64,000 nucleotides of DNA, taken from Burkholderiaceae bacterium. Lineage in GTDB: Bacteria > Pseudomonadota > Gammaproteobacteria > Burkholderiales > Burkholderiaceae_C. The first letter of the stretch is position 1. Each line of letters begins with the position of its first letter. Positions 1 to 7,696 of the stretch are shown here, in pieces. Location: NCBI GenBank assembly GCA_024235895.1, contig JACKLM010000007.1, positions 124,001-188,000 of the forward strand, written 5' to 3'. The position numbers and the translations under genes are program-made. The notes beneath the pieces were generated by a model. That model ran no database searches and was not told the DNA's origin. It saw only the letters and a list, made by a program, of their open reading frames with translations.

Positions 1-393
1 CCCGGCATCGCCCGTGCCGCGCCCCAGCGCCGAGGCGACGACGGCGCGGAACTGGCGCAGGTCGACCGGCTTGGTCAGGTAGTCGTAGGCACCGGCCTTG
101 AGCGCCTCCACCGCGTTCTCGGGCGACGCGAACGCGGTGATGACGATGGTGCGCTCGGCGCGCGCCGCCGACTCGAGTCGCGCCAGCAGGTCCATGCCGT
201 TGCCGTCGGGCAGCCGCATGTCGGTGATCAGCAGATCGTAGGGCTGCAGCGCGAGCAGGGCCCAGGCCTCGGTGACCGAGCCGGCGCAGTCGACGTCGTA
301 GCCTTCGCGCACCAGCGTCAGCTCGTACAGCGTGCGCAGGTCGGGCTCGTCGTCGACGACGAGCAATCGTGGAGTCGGCACGGACGGGCTCAT
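1..393 (-). CDS. pilR: PilR-type response regulator, N-terminal receiver domain (gene runs off the window)
   Basis: The 131 visible residues form a complete receiver domain. The acidic pocket is in LLVVDDEPDLRTL, the phospho-acceptor is D58 in DLLITDMRLPDGNG, the conserved Thr/Ala is in TIVITAFAS, and the Lys is in DYLTKPVDL. The AAA+ sigma-54 activation and DNA-binding domains would lie beyond base 1. The start is the ATG at 393, 28 nt after the stop of the sensor kinase gene, so the two genes are probably co-transcribed. In the known family, PilS phosphorylates PilR, which activates sigma-54 transcription of pilin genes. The assignment as PilR rather than another NtrC-type regulator rests on the adjacent PilS-like kinase and on the ccsA/PP0621 neighbourhood usual for pilSR in Burkholderiales. 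Confidence 0.85.
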   Translation of the reverse strand, partial: MSPSVPTPRLLVVDDEPDLRTLYELTLVREGYDVDCAGSVTEAWALLALQPYDLLITDMRLPDGNGMDLLARLESAARAERTIVITAFASPENAVEALKAGAYDYLTKPVDLRQFRAVVASALGRGTGDAG

Positions 394-421
394 CGGCAGG
401 GCGGGGGCGCGGTATGGGCTC

Positions 422-2332
422 TCAGACGACCTGCTTCATGACGACGACGAACTCGTTGCGCAGGCGCTCGGACGGCGGATGTTGCAGGTAGTCGATGCGG
501 GCCCCGTAGCGTTCGCACAGCTCGCGGCAAATATACAGGCCGAGTCCCGAGCCGCGGCTTCGCGTCGAGAAGAAGGGCTCGAACAGGTGGCGCTCGACCT
601 CGGGGGCGATCGTCGCACCGTCGCTGGCCACCTCCAACGCGACCCGACGGCCGTCGCGCCGGACCAGTCGCACCCGCATCGCACCCGGCGTGTCGCTCGC
701 ATGGCGCGCGGCGTTGTCGAGCAGGTTGACGAGCACGCGGCGCAGGTGGTCGGGGTCGAATCGCAGCTTCAGCGGTTGCGACGGCAGCTCGGTCTCGAGC
801 CGGCTGCCCGGCCCGAGCGAAAGCGCCGCGGTGCGCGCCCAGTCGACGATCGCGTCGGCGACGATCGCCGCGGCGTCGATCACGGGCGGCGCCTCGGCGT
901 GCCCAGGGGCCAGCGCGGTGACCTCGTCGGCGATGCGCTGCAGCCGGCGCACGTTGTCGGCGACGATGCGTGCAAGCTGCTGCTGCGCGGGCGGCAGCGC
1001 GTCCTCGAGCAGCAGCGCATTGGCCTGCGAGATCGCCGCCAGCGGGTTGCGGATCTCGTGCGCGATGCCGGCCGACATGCGCCCCATCGCCGCGAGCTTC
1101 TCCTGCCGCACGCGCGCCTCGAGCGTGCGCACGTCCTCGAGCAGCAGCACGCCGTACGGGTCGGCCGGCAGCGCGGGGTCGTCGCCGCCGCCGCGTGTCA
1201 GCCGCACCCGCAGCCGCAGCCGGCGCGTGCGGCCGTCGGCGAGCGCGATCCCGATCTCGCGTCCCTCGGCAGGCCAGGGTTCACCGGCGAGGGCGCGCGC
1301 CGCGGCCGCCGCCAGCGCCGTCCATGCCGCGTGCGCGCCGAGGTCGAACGGCACCTCGGGCTGCGGCTCGCGCCCGACCAGCAGCGCACGCGCCGCCGGG
1401 TTGGCGGCGCGCACGCGCAGCGCGCGGTCGACGACGAGCACGCCGTCGCCCATCTCCTGGATCACGAGCCGGTTCAGCTGCGCCTGCCGGCGCGCCAGCT
1501 CCATGCTGTCGCGTGCCGCCGCCTCGCCGCGCAGCAGCCACTGCGCGAGCTCGCCGGCGACGAGCGCGGTGGCGAAGAAGCCGATCCCCGCCAGACCGGC
1601 GCGCCCCAGCCCGATCGTGGCGTCACCCGTCGTGCGCTCGGTCTCCCACGCGACCACCAGCAGCAGCAGCGTCGCCGCGGCGGCGATGCCCAGCGCGAGC
1701 AGCCGCGGCATCAGCACGCCGGCCATCAGCACCGGCAGCATCAGCAGCGCGGCGAAGTTGAAGCCGCTGCCGCGGTCGAGCAGGTGCAGCGCGACGAAGG
1801 CGAGCAGGTCGATGCCGATCGTCGCCAGCCACTGAAGCCGCCTGCGGCCGTTGCCGGCCGGCGTCGCGATCGCCTCGACCAGCGCGCGCGGCCGCGGCAG
1901 CAGCCACACGGCGAGGGCGGCCAGCGCGTAGGCCAGCGCGATCGACGGGGCGACCGGGTCGGGCCGGTCGCTGGCGAGCCCGGTGGCGACGAGCAGCATC
2001 ACCAGCGCGATGCCGACGACGGCCCGCGCAGCGGCATAGAGCCTGGCCACGCGCTGCAGCGCGCCGGCGCTGCTGGCCTCGTCCTCGACCGACTCGCGGC
2101 GCGCGAAGCGCGAATCGGCGGCCTCGGTGTCGGGGCCTATCGACGGCCAGGCGCGACGCTCGCCGCGGCGGCGGTCGCCCTGCCGGCGGTCGCCGCGGCG
2201 CCGGTCGTGGCCCTCGCGGCGGTCGGCAGCGTCGCCGGCCGCGCTTCGGCGATCGGCACCGCGCCTCTCACCGTCTGGCGCCACCGCGGGCAGCGTCCCC
2301 TGCGACGGTGGCCGAGACGGCGGCGCGCTCAC
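422..2332 (-). CDS. pilS: PilS-type membrane sensor histidine kinase
   Basis: This 636-residue protein has a long charged N-terminal tail (about residues 1-95), then roughly six membrane segments (about 100-275), a PAS-like region (about 285-390) and a kinase core. The phospho-accepting His lies in SAGIAHEIRNPLAAIS near residue 425. The N box is NLLDNAARHA and the G box is SRGSGLGLYICREL near the C-terminus. It is the expected cognate kinase of the regulator just downstream and would act in the inner membrane to control type IV pilin expression. The N-terminal tail contains an unusual Arg/Asp-rich repeat (RRGDRRQGDRRRGERR) that is not part of the kinase fold. Translation could start later than 2332, because the tail is low in complexity and no strong ribosome-binding site was identified. 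Confidence 0.88.
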   Translation of the reverse strand: MSAPPSRPPSQGTLPAVAPDGERRGADRRSAAGDAADRREGHDRRRGDRRQGDRRRGERRAWPSIGPDTEAADSRFARRESVEDEASSAGALQRVARLYAAARAVVGIALVMLLVATGLASDRPDPVAPSIALAYALAALAVWLLPRPRALVEAIATPAGNGRRRLQWLATIGIDLLAFVALHLLDRGSGFNFAALLMLPVLMAGVLMPRLLALGIAAAATLLLLVVAWETERTTGDATIGLGRAGLAGIGFFATALVAGELAQWLLRGEAAARDSMELARRQAQLNRLVIQEMGDGVLVVDRALRVRAANPAARALLVGREPQPEVPFDLGAHAAWTALAAAAARALAGEPWPAEGREIGIALADGRTRRLRLRVRLTRGGGDDPALPADPYGVLLLEDVRTLEARVRQEKLAAMGRMSAGIAHEIRNPLAAISQANALLLEDALPPAQQQLARIVADNVRRLQRIADEVTALAPGHAEAPPVIDAAAIVADAIVDWARTAALSLGPGSRLETELPSQPLKLRFDPDHLRRVLVNLLDNAARHASDTPGAMRVRLVRRDGRRVALEVASDGATIAPEVERHLFEPFFSTRSRGSGLGLYICRELCERYGARIDYLQHPPSERLRNEFVVVMKQVV

Positions 2333-2347
2333 GTCGCGGGCGGGGCG

Positions 2348-2587
2348 TCAGCGCGGGCCGGCCAGCCGGTGCGCGTCGGTGCAGAACGGCCGTCCCGCGA
2401 CATCGACGACCGCGTCGCGGTGCGGCACGTGCAGACCGCAGTGCGCGCACGCGACCATCGTCTCGGCCTCGGCGCCGCGACGTCGCGACCGGCGCGGCGC
2501 CGCGTCGCCGCCGCCCGCGCCGGTGCGCGGGCGCAGCAGCATCCACAGCCCGATGCCGACGACGAGCAGCACGAGCAGGTATTTCAA
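2348..2587 (-). CDS. PP0621 family small membrane-anchored protein
   Basis: A 79-residue protein. One N-terminal membrane segment (KYLLVLLVVGIGLWMLLRP) is followed by a basic linker and a short Cys-containing region: CAHCGLHVP, then GRPFCTDAHRLAG at the C-terminus. This matches the small PP0621-type proteins, which have a membrane anchor plus a putative metal-binding CxxC...C knuckle and are typically encoded just upstream of pilS. The start is inferred to be the TTG at 2587, because it directly precedes the hydrophobic segment; an upstream ATG in frame (2710) would add an unrelated Cys-rich leader. The gene ends 15 nt before pilS and probably shares its transcript. Its biochemical role is unknown. 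Confidence 0.75.
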   Translation of the reverse strand: MKYLLVLLVVGIGLWMLLRPRTGAGGGDAAPRRSRRRGAEAETMVACAHCGLHVPHRDAVVDVAGRPFCTDAHRLAGPR

Positions 2588-2630
2588 CCTCGGCTCCCCG
2601 GGGCGCGATCGAAGCCGCGGAGGGCGGGTC

Positions 2631-3476
2631 TCAAGCTGCGCGCCCCAGCAGCACTTCGAGCACGAAGCGCGACCCGACGTAGGCCAGCAGCAGCAGTGCC
2701 GCGCCGGCATACAGCCAGCCGGCCGCGCGCCGGCCGCGCCAGCCGCGCAGCCAGCGGCCGGCCAGCAGGGCGGCGAAGACGATCCAGGCCAGGAGCGAAA
2801 ACACCGTCTTGTGGTCCCACACCCAGTGCACCGAGCTCAGCGCACCGATCAGCAAGGTGGCGGTCAGCACCGCGAAGCCGGCCTCGACGAAGCGGAAGGT
2901 CAGCCGCTCGAGCTGCAGCAGCGGCATGCCGGTGGCGGGGCCTGCACTGCCGGGCAGCCGAATCCGGCGCTCGGCGTTGCCGAGCAGCGCCGCATGCAGC
3001 ACCGCGGCGCCGAAGAGCCCGTACGACGCGACGCCGAGCGCGAAGTGCAGCGGCGCCAGGACATTGACGACCGGACGCGGCTCGCCGGGGAACAGCCAGG
3101 CCAGCGCGACGGCGGCGGCGCCGACCATCGCCAGCACGCGGCGCAGCGCCGGCAGCGGCGCCAGCCTGTGCTCGACGGCGTAGACCGCCAGCACCAGCCA
3201 TACCGTGATCGACAGCACCGGGGCGAAGCCGAAGCGCGCGCCGGGTGTCGCCGTGCCCCAGCCGCCGATGTCGAGCAGCAGCACGACCAGATGCAGCGCC
3301 CAGCCGATCGTCAGGGCGACGAGCGGCCAGCGCGCGGGCTGCGCCGCATCGGCCTGCGCCGTGGCTGCCGCACGAGCCGGCGCCGCCGCCGCGGTCGCGT
3401 AGGCGAGCACCGCGGCCGCCGCCAGCCACAGCGGCGACGCGACGGACCAGCCGGGGGACCCGGACGCTACACTCAT
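2631..3476 (-). CDS. Cytochrome c assembly (CcsA/YpjD-type) inner-membrane protein
   Basis: A 281-residue integral membrane protein with about eight hydrophobic segments. It carries the conserved core seen in the cytochrome c assembly family: HFALGVASYGLF, and near the C-terminus GALSSVHWVWDHKTVFSLLAWIVFA, where the Trp/His-rich loop corresponds to the haem-handling region. In Burkholderiales and Pseudomonas a protein of this type sits next to ffh, divergently oriented, as here. Its exact role is not settled; homologues are annotated ccsA or ypjD. The start is the ATG at 3476. An upstream in-frame ATG at 3569 would intrude on the ffh leader and start codon. A separate ccs/ccm system is not visible in the window. 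Confidence 0.82.
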   Translation of the reverse strand: MSVASGSPGWSVASPLWLAAAAVLAYATAAAAPARAAATAQADAAQPARWPLVALTIGWALHLVVLLLDIGGWGTATPGARFGFAPVLSITVWLVLAVYAVEHRLAPLPALRRVLAMVGAAAVALAWLFPGEPRPVVNVLAPLHFALGVASYGLFGAAVLHAALLGNAERRIRLPGSAGPATGMPLLQLERLTFRFVEAGFAVLTATLLIGALSSVHWVWDHKTVFSLLAWIVFAALLAGRWLRGWRGRRAAGWLYAGAALLLLAYVGSRFVLEVLLGRAA

Positions 3477-3562
3477 CCGCGCAGTGTACCCAGCGCCGCA
3501 CGCGCGGCCGCAGCGTGCACGCGTTCGCGCAGCGAGCGTCCTCCAGCCCGATTCCGTACCCG

Positions 3563-4951
3563 ATGGCATCCACCCTCACCGAGCGCCTGTCGCGCCTGGT
3601 CAAGACCATGCGCGGCCAGGCGCGCATCACCGAGAGCAACGTGCAGGACATGCTGCGCGAGGTGCGCATGGCCTTGCTCGAGGCCGACGTCGCGCTGCCG
3701 GTGGTGCGCGAGTTCATCCAGCGCGTCAAGGACAAGGCGCTCGGGCAGGAGGTCGTCGGCTCGCTCAACCCCGGGCAGGCCCTGGTCGGCATCGTGCACA
3801 AGGAGCTCGCGCGCACGATGGGCGAGACGGGCGCCGACGGCAAGCTGCTGCCGCCGGCGGAGATCGACCTCGCGGTGCAGCCGCCGGCGGTCGTCCTGAT
3901 GGCCGGTCTGCAGGGCGCCGGCAAGACGACGACCACCGCCAAGCTCGCGCGCCACCTGATCCAGCGACGGCGCAAGAAGGTGCTCACCGTCTCGGCCGAC
4001 GTCTACCGGCCGGCCGCGATCGAGCAGCTCAGGACGGTCACGGCGCAAGCCGGCGCCGAGTGGTTCGCGTCCAGCCCCGAGCAGGCGCCGGCGCAGATCG
4101 CCACCGCGGCGCTCGACCACGCGCGGCGCCACGGCTTCGACGTGCTGCTGGTCGACACCGCCGGCCGGCTGGCGATCGACGAGGCGCTGATGGCCGAGAT
4201 CCGTGCGCTTCACGCGGCGCTGAAGCCGGTCGAGACGCTGCTCGTCGTCGACGCCATGCAGGGCCAGGACGCAGCCAATACCGCGCGCGCGTTCAAGGAG
4301 GCGCTGCCGCTGACCGGCATCGTGCTGACCAAGCTCGACGGCGATGCGCGCGGCGGCGCGGCGCTTTCGGTCCGGCAGATCACCGGCAGCCCGATCAAGT
4401 TCGCCGGCGTGTCGGAAAAGATCGACGGCCTCGAGGTCTTCGACGCCGAGCGCCATGCCGGCCGCGTGCTCGGCATGGGCGACATCGTGTCGCTCGTCGA
4501 GGAGGTGCAAAAGGGCGTCGACCTGGCGTCGGCGCAGAAGCTCGCCGAGAAGGTCAAGAGCGGCGGCTTCGACCTCGAGGACTTCGGCCAGCAGATCTCG
4601 CAGATGAAGAAGATGGGCGGCCTGTCCGGGTTGATGGACAAGCTGCCCAGCCAGCTCGCGGCCAAGGCCGGCGACGCCGAGATGGCGCGCGCGGAGCGCG
4701 ACGTGCGACGCATGGAGGGCATCATCCATTCGATGACGCCGCTGGAGCGGCGCAGGCCCGAACTGCTCAAGGCCAGCCGCAAGCGACGCATCGCCGCCGG
4801 CGCCGGCGTGCCGGTGCAGGAGGTCAACCGGCTGCTCAAGCAGTTCGAGCAGATGCAGGGGATGATGAAGAAGATGAAGGGCGGCGGGTTGATGAAGATG
4901 ATGAAGCGCATGGGAGGACTCGGCGGCTTCCCGGGGCTGCCACCGCGCTGA
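3563..4951 (+). CDS. ffh: Signal recognition particle GTPase Ffh (SRP54)
   Basis: A 462-residue protein with all parts of Ffh: an N domain (residues 1-100), a GTPase G domain with P-loop GLQGAGKTTTTAKLA (about 107-120), DVYRPAAIEQL, DTAGR (about 197) and TKLDGDARGGAALS (about 255), then a Met-rich M domain. The C-terminus is a run of MKKMKGGGLMKMMKRMG. Ffh binds 4.5S RNA and the signal sequences of nascent membrane proteins, then docks with FtsY, which is also encoded in this window. The start at 3563 gives the canonical MASTLTERLSRLVKTMRG. A TACACT hexamer at 3468-3473, about 90 nt upstream, is a plausible -10 element; it overlaps the start of the divergent ccsA-like gene. No gene for 4.5S RNA was seen. 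Confidence 0.97.
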   Translation: MASTLTERLSRLVKTMRGQARITESNVQDMLREVRMALLEADVALPVVREFIQRVKDKALGQEVVGSLNPGQALVGIVHKELARTMGETGADGKLLPPAEIDLAVQPPAVVLMAGLQGAGKTTTTAKLARHLIQRRRKKVLTVSADVYRPAAIEQLRTVTAQAGAEWFASSPEQAPAQIATAALDHARRHGFDVLLVDTAGRLAIDEALMAEIRALHAALKPVETLLVVDAMQGQDAANTARAFKEALPLTGIVLTKLDGDARGGAALSVRQITGSPIKFAGVSEKIDGLEVFDAERHAGRVLGMGDIVSLVEEVQKGVDLASAQKLAEKVKSGGFDLEDFGQQISQMKKMGGLSGLMDKLPSQLAAKAGDAEMARAERDVRRMEGIIHSMTPLERRRPELLKASRKRRIAAGAGVPVQEVNRLLKQFEQMQGMMKKMKGGGLMKMMKRMGGLGGFPGLPPR

Positions 4952-5105
4952 GGGCCGGCGCAGGGCGACGCCGCAGTCACGCGCCGGGCGAGGCGCTGCG
5001 CTTGCTCGGGCCGTAACGAACCGATACGAGTGTTGCCTGACACGACCTGCGGCCGGGCGAGCCGATTGCCGACTCACAGGGTTCGAGCCACCGAGACCGA
5101 TCGCC

Positions 5106-5849
5106 ATGGACCTCATCGACCTTCCCACCGTCGGCACGCTCGCGGCCGTACTGCTGCTCGCCGTCGTGCTCCTCGTGAAGCGCCGGCGGGCCGCGGCGTC
5201 GCGTGTCAAGGTTCCGGCGAGCCGGCGTGGCGGGTCGCGCGGCCGCGCACGGCCGCAGGAGCTCGACACCGTGGCCGCCTGGCCACCCGAGGCGGCGCGC
5301 GTGATGACCACGCGCGAGCGCGAGGCCTACGAGCTGATCCGCCGCGCGCTGCCCGGGTTCACGGTGCTGGCGCAGGTGCCGCTGTCGCGCTTCGTCCGCG
5401 TGCCGCCGCGCCACGATGTCGCCGACTGGATGCAGCGCGTCGGCCAGCTCAGCGCCGACCTGCTGATCTGCGACGGGGTGTCGCGCGTGTTGGCGGTGGT
5501 CGATATCCGCTCGACCGCCGAGACCGATCGTGCCAAGCGCCGCCACGACCGGCTCGGGCGCGTGCTGCGGGCCGCTGGCGTGCGCGTCCACGTCTGGCAG
5601 GATGCCTCGCTGCCCAGCGTGACCGAGGTCCGCAGCGAGCTCGGCGCTTCGCTGGCGGCCCGTCCCGGCACCGCCCAGGCGGCGAAGGCCGAGCTAACGC
5701 CGCAAGCGGCGGCCGCCAGCGGTGCCACGCCGCTGATCCCGGTGGCCGAGATCGCCGAGATCCTGGCCGACGGCGACGCCCAGGACCACTCGATGGAGCC
5801 GGTGCCCTCGGGGTTCTTCGAAGAGCTCGAACCGCTGCCGGCGCGCTGA
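5106..5849 (+). CDS. DUF2726 family membrane-anchored protein
   Basis: A 247-residue protein of unknown function. The N-terminus has one membrane segment (TVGTLAAVLLLAVVLLVKRR), then a basic linker, then the conserved DUF2726 block at about residues 65-165: MTTREREAYELIRRALPGF, VLAQVPLSRFVRVP, a Trp followed by the LSADLLICD strand, and VLAVVDIRSTAE. DUF2726 is related to the restriction-endonuclease-like fold, suggesting nucleic acid handling, but no activity is demonstrated. The C-terminal 80 residues are low complexity with an acidic tail. The gene lies between ffh (+) and ftsY (-), convergent with ftsY and only 24 nt from its stop. The start ATG at 5106 places the membrane segment directly at the N-terminus. 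Confidence 0.75.
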   Translation: MDLIDLPTVGTLAAVLLLAVVLLVKRRRAAASRVKVPASRRGGSRGRARPQELDTVAAWPPEAARVMTTREREAYELIRRALPGFTVLAQVPLSRFVRVPPRHDVADWMQRVGQLSADLLICDGVSRVLAVVDIRSTAETDRAKRRHDRLGRVLRAAGVRVHVWQDASLPSVTEVRSELGASLAARPGTAQAAKAELTPQAAAASGATPLIPVAEIAEILADGDAQDHSMEPVPSGFFEELEPLPAR

Positions 5850-5873
5850 GCAGGCCCCGCGCGCGGGTCCCGA

Positions 5874-7073
5874 TCAGCCGAGCAGCGCCTGCGCGAATTC
5901 GCGCGCGTCGAAGGGTTGCAGGTCCTGCAGCTTCTCGCCGACGCCGATGAAGTAGACCGGCACCGGCCTGCCGGTCTCGCGGCACCAGCCTGCGATCGCC
6001 GCCAGCACGCCGCCCTTGGCGGTGCCGTCGAGCTTGGTGACGACCAGCCCGGTCAGCCCGAGCGCGGCGTCGAAGGCCTTGACCTGCGCCAGCGCGTTCT
6101 GGCCGGTATTGCCGTCGACGACCAGCAGCACCTCGTGCGGCGCGCCGTCCTGCGCCTTGCCGATCACGCGCTTGACCTTCCTCAGCTCGTCCATCAGGTG
6201 CAGCTGGGTCGGCAGCCGCCCGGCGGTGTCGGCGATGACGACGTCGCAGCCGCGGGCGCGGCCTGCGGCCACGGCATCGAAGCTCACCGCCGCCGGATCG
6301 CCGCCGGACTGGGCGACGATCTCGACCCGGTTGCGGTCGGCCCAGATGGCGAGCTGCTCCCGCGCTGCGGCGCGGAAGGTGTCGCCCGCGGCCAGCAGCA
6401 CCTTGCAGTCGGCGGCGGCGAGGTGCCGGGTGAGCTTGCCGATCGTCGTCGTCTTGCCTGCACCGTTGACGCCGACGACCATGATCACGGTCGGCGTCGC
6501 CTCGCCGATCACGAGCGACTTCTGCAGCGGCGCGAGCAGTTCGGTGATCGCATCGGCCAGCAGCACCTTGACCGCGGCCGGGTCGGTCGCCTTGGCGGCC
6601 TTGACGCGGCGCTTCAGGTCGGCCAGCAGCGCCTCGGTGGGCTTGACCCCGGCGTCGGCCATCAGCAGGGCCGACTCCAGCTCCTCGTAGAGCGCGTCGT
6701 CGATGCGCGTGCCGGTGAAGACCTGGGAGATCCCGCTACCGGTCCGGCGCAGACCCTGGCGCAGCCGGTCGAGCCAGCCGGCGCGCCCAGGCGGCCCCGA
6801 CGCGGCCGGGGCGGTCGGCGCGGTCGGCGCGGCATCGACGGGCCCGGCATCGATGGCCTCCGCGGGGGGGGTCGCGGCGCCCGGCTGCGGCTGCGCGTCA
6901 GCGTCGGCCGCCGGCGGCTTCGCCGATGGCGCGGCGGCTCGCGCGGCGGGTTCGACCGCCAGCGACGGGCGCGCGGGGTCGAGACCCGCACCGGCGCGCG
7001 GCGGCGCAGGCTGCGCGGCCGCGGCCTCGGGCGCGGGATCAGGCGCCTTCTTCTTGCGAAAGAAGCTGAACAT
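5874..7073 (-). CDS. ftsY: SRP receptor GTPase FtsY
   Basis: A 399-residue protein. The N-terminus MFSFFRKKK is the membrane-binding amphipathic start typical of FtsY, followed by an Ala/Pro-rich A domain (to about residue 105) that is less acidic than in E. coli. The NG domain follows: N-domain helices, P-loop VGVNGAGKTTTIGKLTRHLA (about residue 198), DTFRAAAREQL, DTAGRLPTQ, TKLDGTAKGGVL, and the C-terminal VGEKLQDLQPFDAREFAQAL. It forms the heterodimer with Ffh (3563-4951, opposite strand) that delivers ribosomes to the SecYEG translocon. The ATG at 7073 is chosen over the ATG at 7121 because only the former gives the conserved MFSFFRKKK start. The upstream 66 nt separate it from the divergent tRNA-Met gene. 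Confidence 0.97.
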   Translation of the reverse strand: MFSFFRKKKAPDPAPEAAAAQPAPPRAGAGLDPARPSLAVEPAARAAAPSAKPPAADADAQPQPGAATPPAEAIDAGPVDAAPTAPTAPAASGPPGRAGWLDRLRQGLRRTGSGISQVFTGTRIDDALYEELESALLMADAGVKPTEALLADLKRRVKAAKATDPAAVKVLLADAITELLAPLQKSLVIGEATPTVIMVVGVNGAGKTTTIGKLTRHLAAADCKVLLAAGDTFRAAAREQLAIWADRNRVEIVAQSGGDPAAVSFDAVAAGRARGCDVVIADTAGRLPTQLHLMDELRKVKRVIGKAQDGAPHEVLLVVDGNTGQNALAQVKAFDAALGLTGLVVTKLDGTAKGGVLAAIAGWCRETGRPVPVYFIGVGEKLQDLQPFDAREFAQALLG

Positions 7074-7123
7074 GGACTCTCGTGGAGGGACGGCGCATTG
7101 CGCCGGGTCGGCCCTTGCCACGC

Positions 7124-7129
7124 TATACT
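7124..7129 (+). promoter_or_regulatory. Putative -10 element of the tRNA-Met gene
   Basis: TATACT lies 10 nt upstream of the first base of the mature tRNA, a distance consistent with a short 5' leader. No convincing -35 hexamer was seen at 16-18 nt; TTGCGC at 7098-7103 is further away than usual. Confidence 0.5.
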
Positions 7130-7139
7130 TCGCGGTTCA

Positions 7140-7216
<77 letters not shown>

Positions 7217-7222
7217 GATCCC

Positions 7223-7249
7223 GGCCCGAGGTGTCCCCTCGGGCCTTTT
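7223..7249 (+). terminator. Rho-independent terminator after tRNA-Met
   Basis: A perfect 9-bp stem GGCCCGAGG / CCTCGGGCC (7223-7231 with 7237-7245) closes a 5-nt loop and is followed by TTTT and then GTTTT. It lies 6 nt after the tRNA 3' end. Confidence 0.9.
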
Positions 7250-7276
7250 GTTTTCCGCAGCCCCTGGATCCACACC

Positions 7277-7696
7277 ATGCCCCGCTGTGCCCTTGCCCCC
7301 CTGCGTCGCGCGTGGCCCGCGCTGCTGACGGCCGGCGCGCTCGCCACGCTGGCGCTTCCGCCCGCGGTGCGTGCCGAGCCGCGCCCGTTCCCGGCGACCG
7401 CGCTGCGCGCCGAGTTCGCCGTCGAGCTGCCGCCGCAGGTTCGCCTGGACGGCCGCAGCGCGCGCCTCGCGCCCGGCGCCCGCATCCGCGGCGCCGACAA
7501 CCTGATCGTCGTGCCGGCGGCACTCGCCGGTCAGGAGCCGGTGACCGTCCACTACACGGTCGACACCTACGGGTTGCTGCGGGACGTCTGGGTGCTCACC
7601 GCCGAGGAGCGCGCGCTGAAACCCTGGCCGCGCACGCCGGCCGAGGCCGCGGCCTGGCGCTACGACCCGCTCGCGCGGCGCTGGAGCAAGCCGTGA
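7277..7696 (+). CDS. Secreted protein of unknown function
   Basis: A 139-residue protein with a Sec-type signal peptide: a basic start, the hydrophobic stretch AWPALLTAGALATLALPPAV and a probable cleavage after VRA-E (about residue 33). The mature part begins EPRPFPATALRAEF and contains VTVHYTVDTYGLLRDVWVLT; it has no cysteines and no recognised domain. A similar small periplasmic protein often precedes miaB in Burkholderiales, so conservation rather than homology to a known family supports it as a gene. Its stop overlaps the GTG start of miaB (GTGA), indicating translational coupling. Confidence 0.7.
   Translation: MPRCALAPLRRAWPALLTAGALATLALPPAVRAEPRPFPATALRAEFAVELPPQVRLDGRSARLAPGARIRGADNLIVVPAALAGQEPVTVHYTVDTYGLLRDVWVLTAEERALKPWPRTPAEAAAWRYDPLARRWSKP

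Noticed and set aside
332..3067. A 911-codon open frame on the plus strand
   Set aside because: Antisense to pilR, pilS, the PP0621-type and the ccsA-like genes; low-complexity Arg/Gln-rich product.
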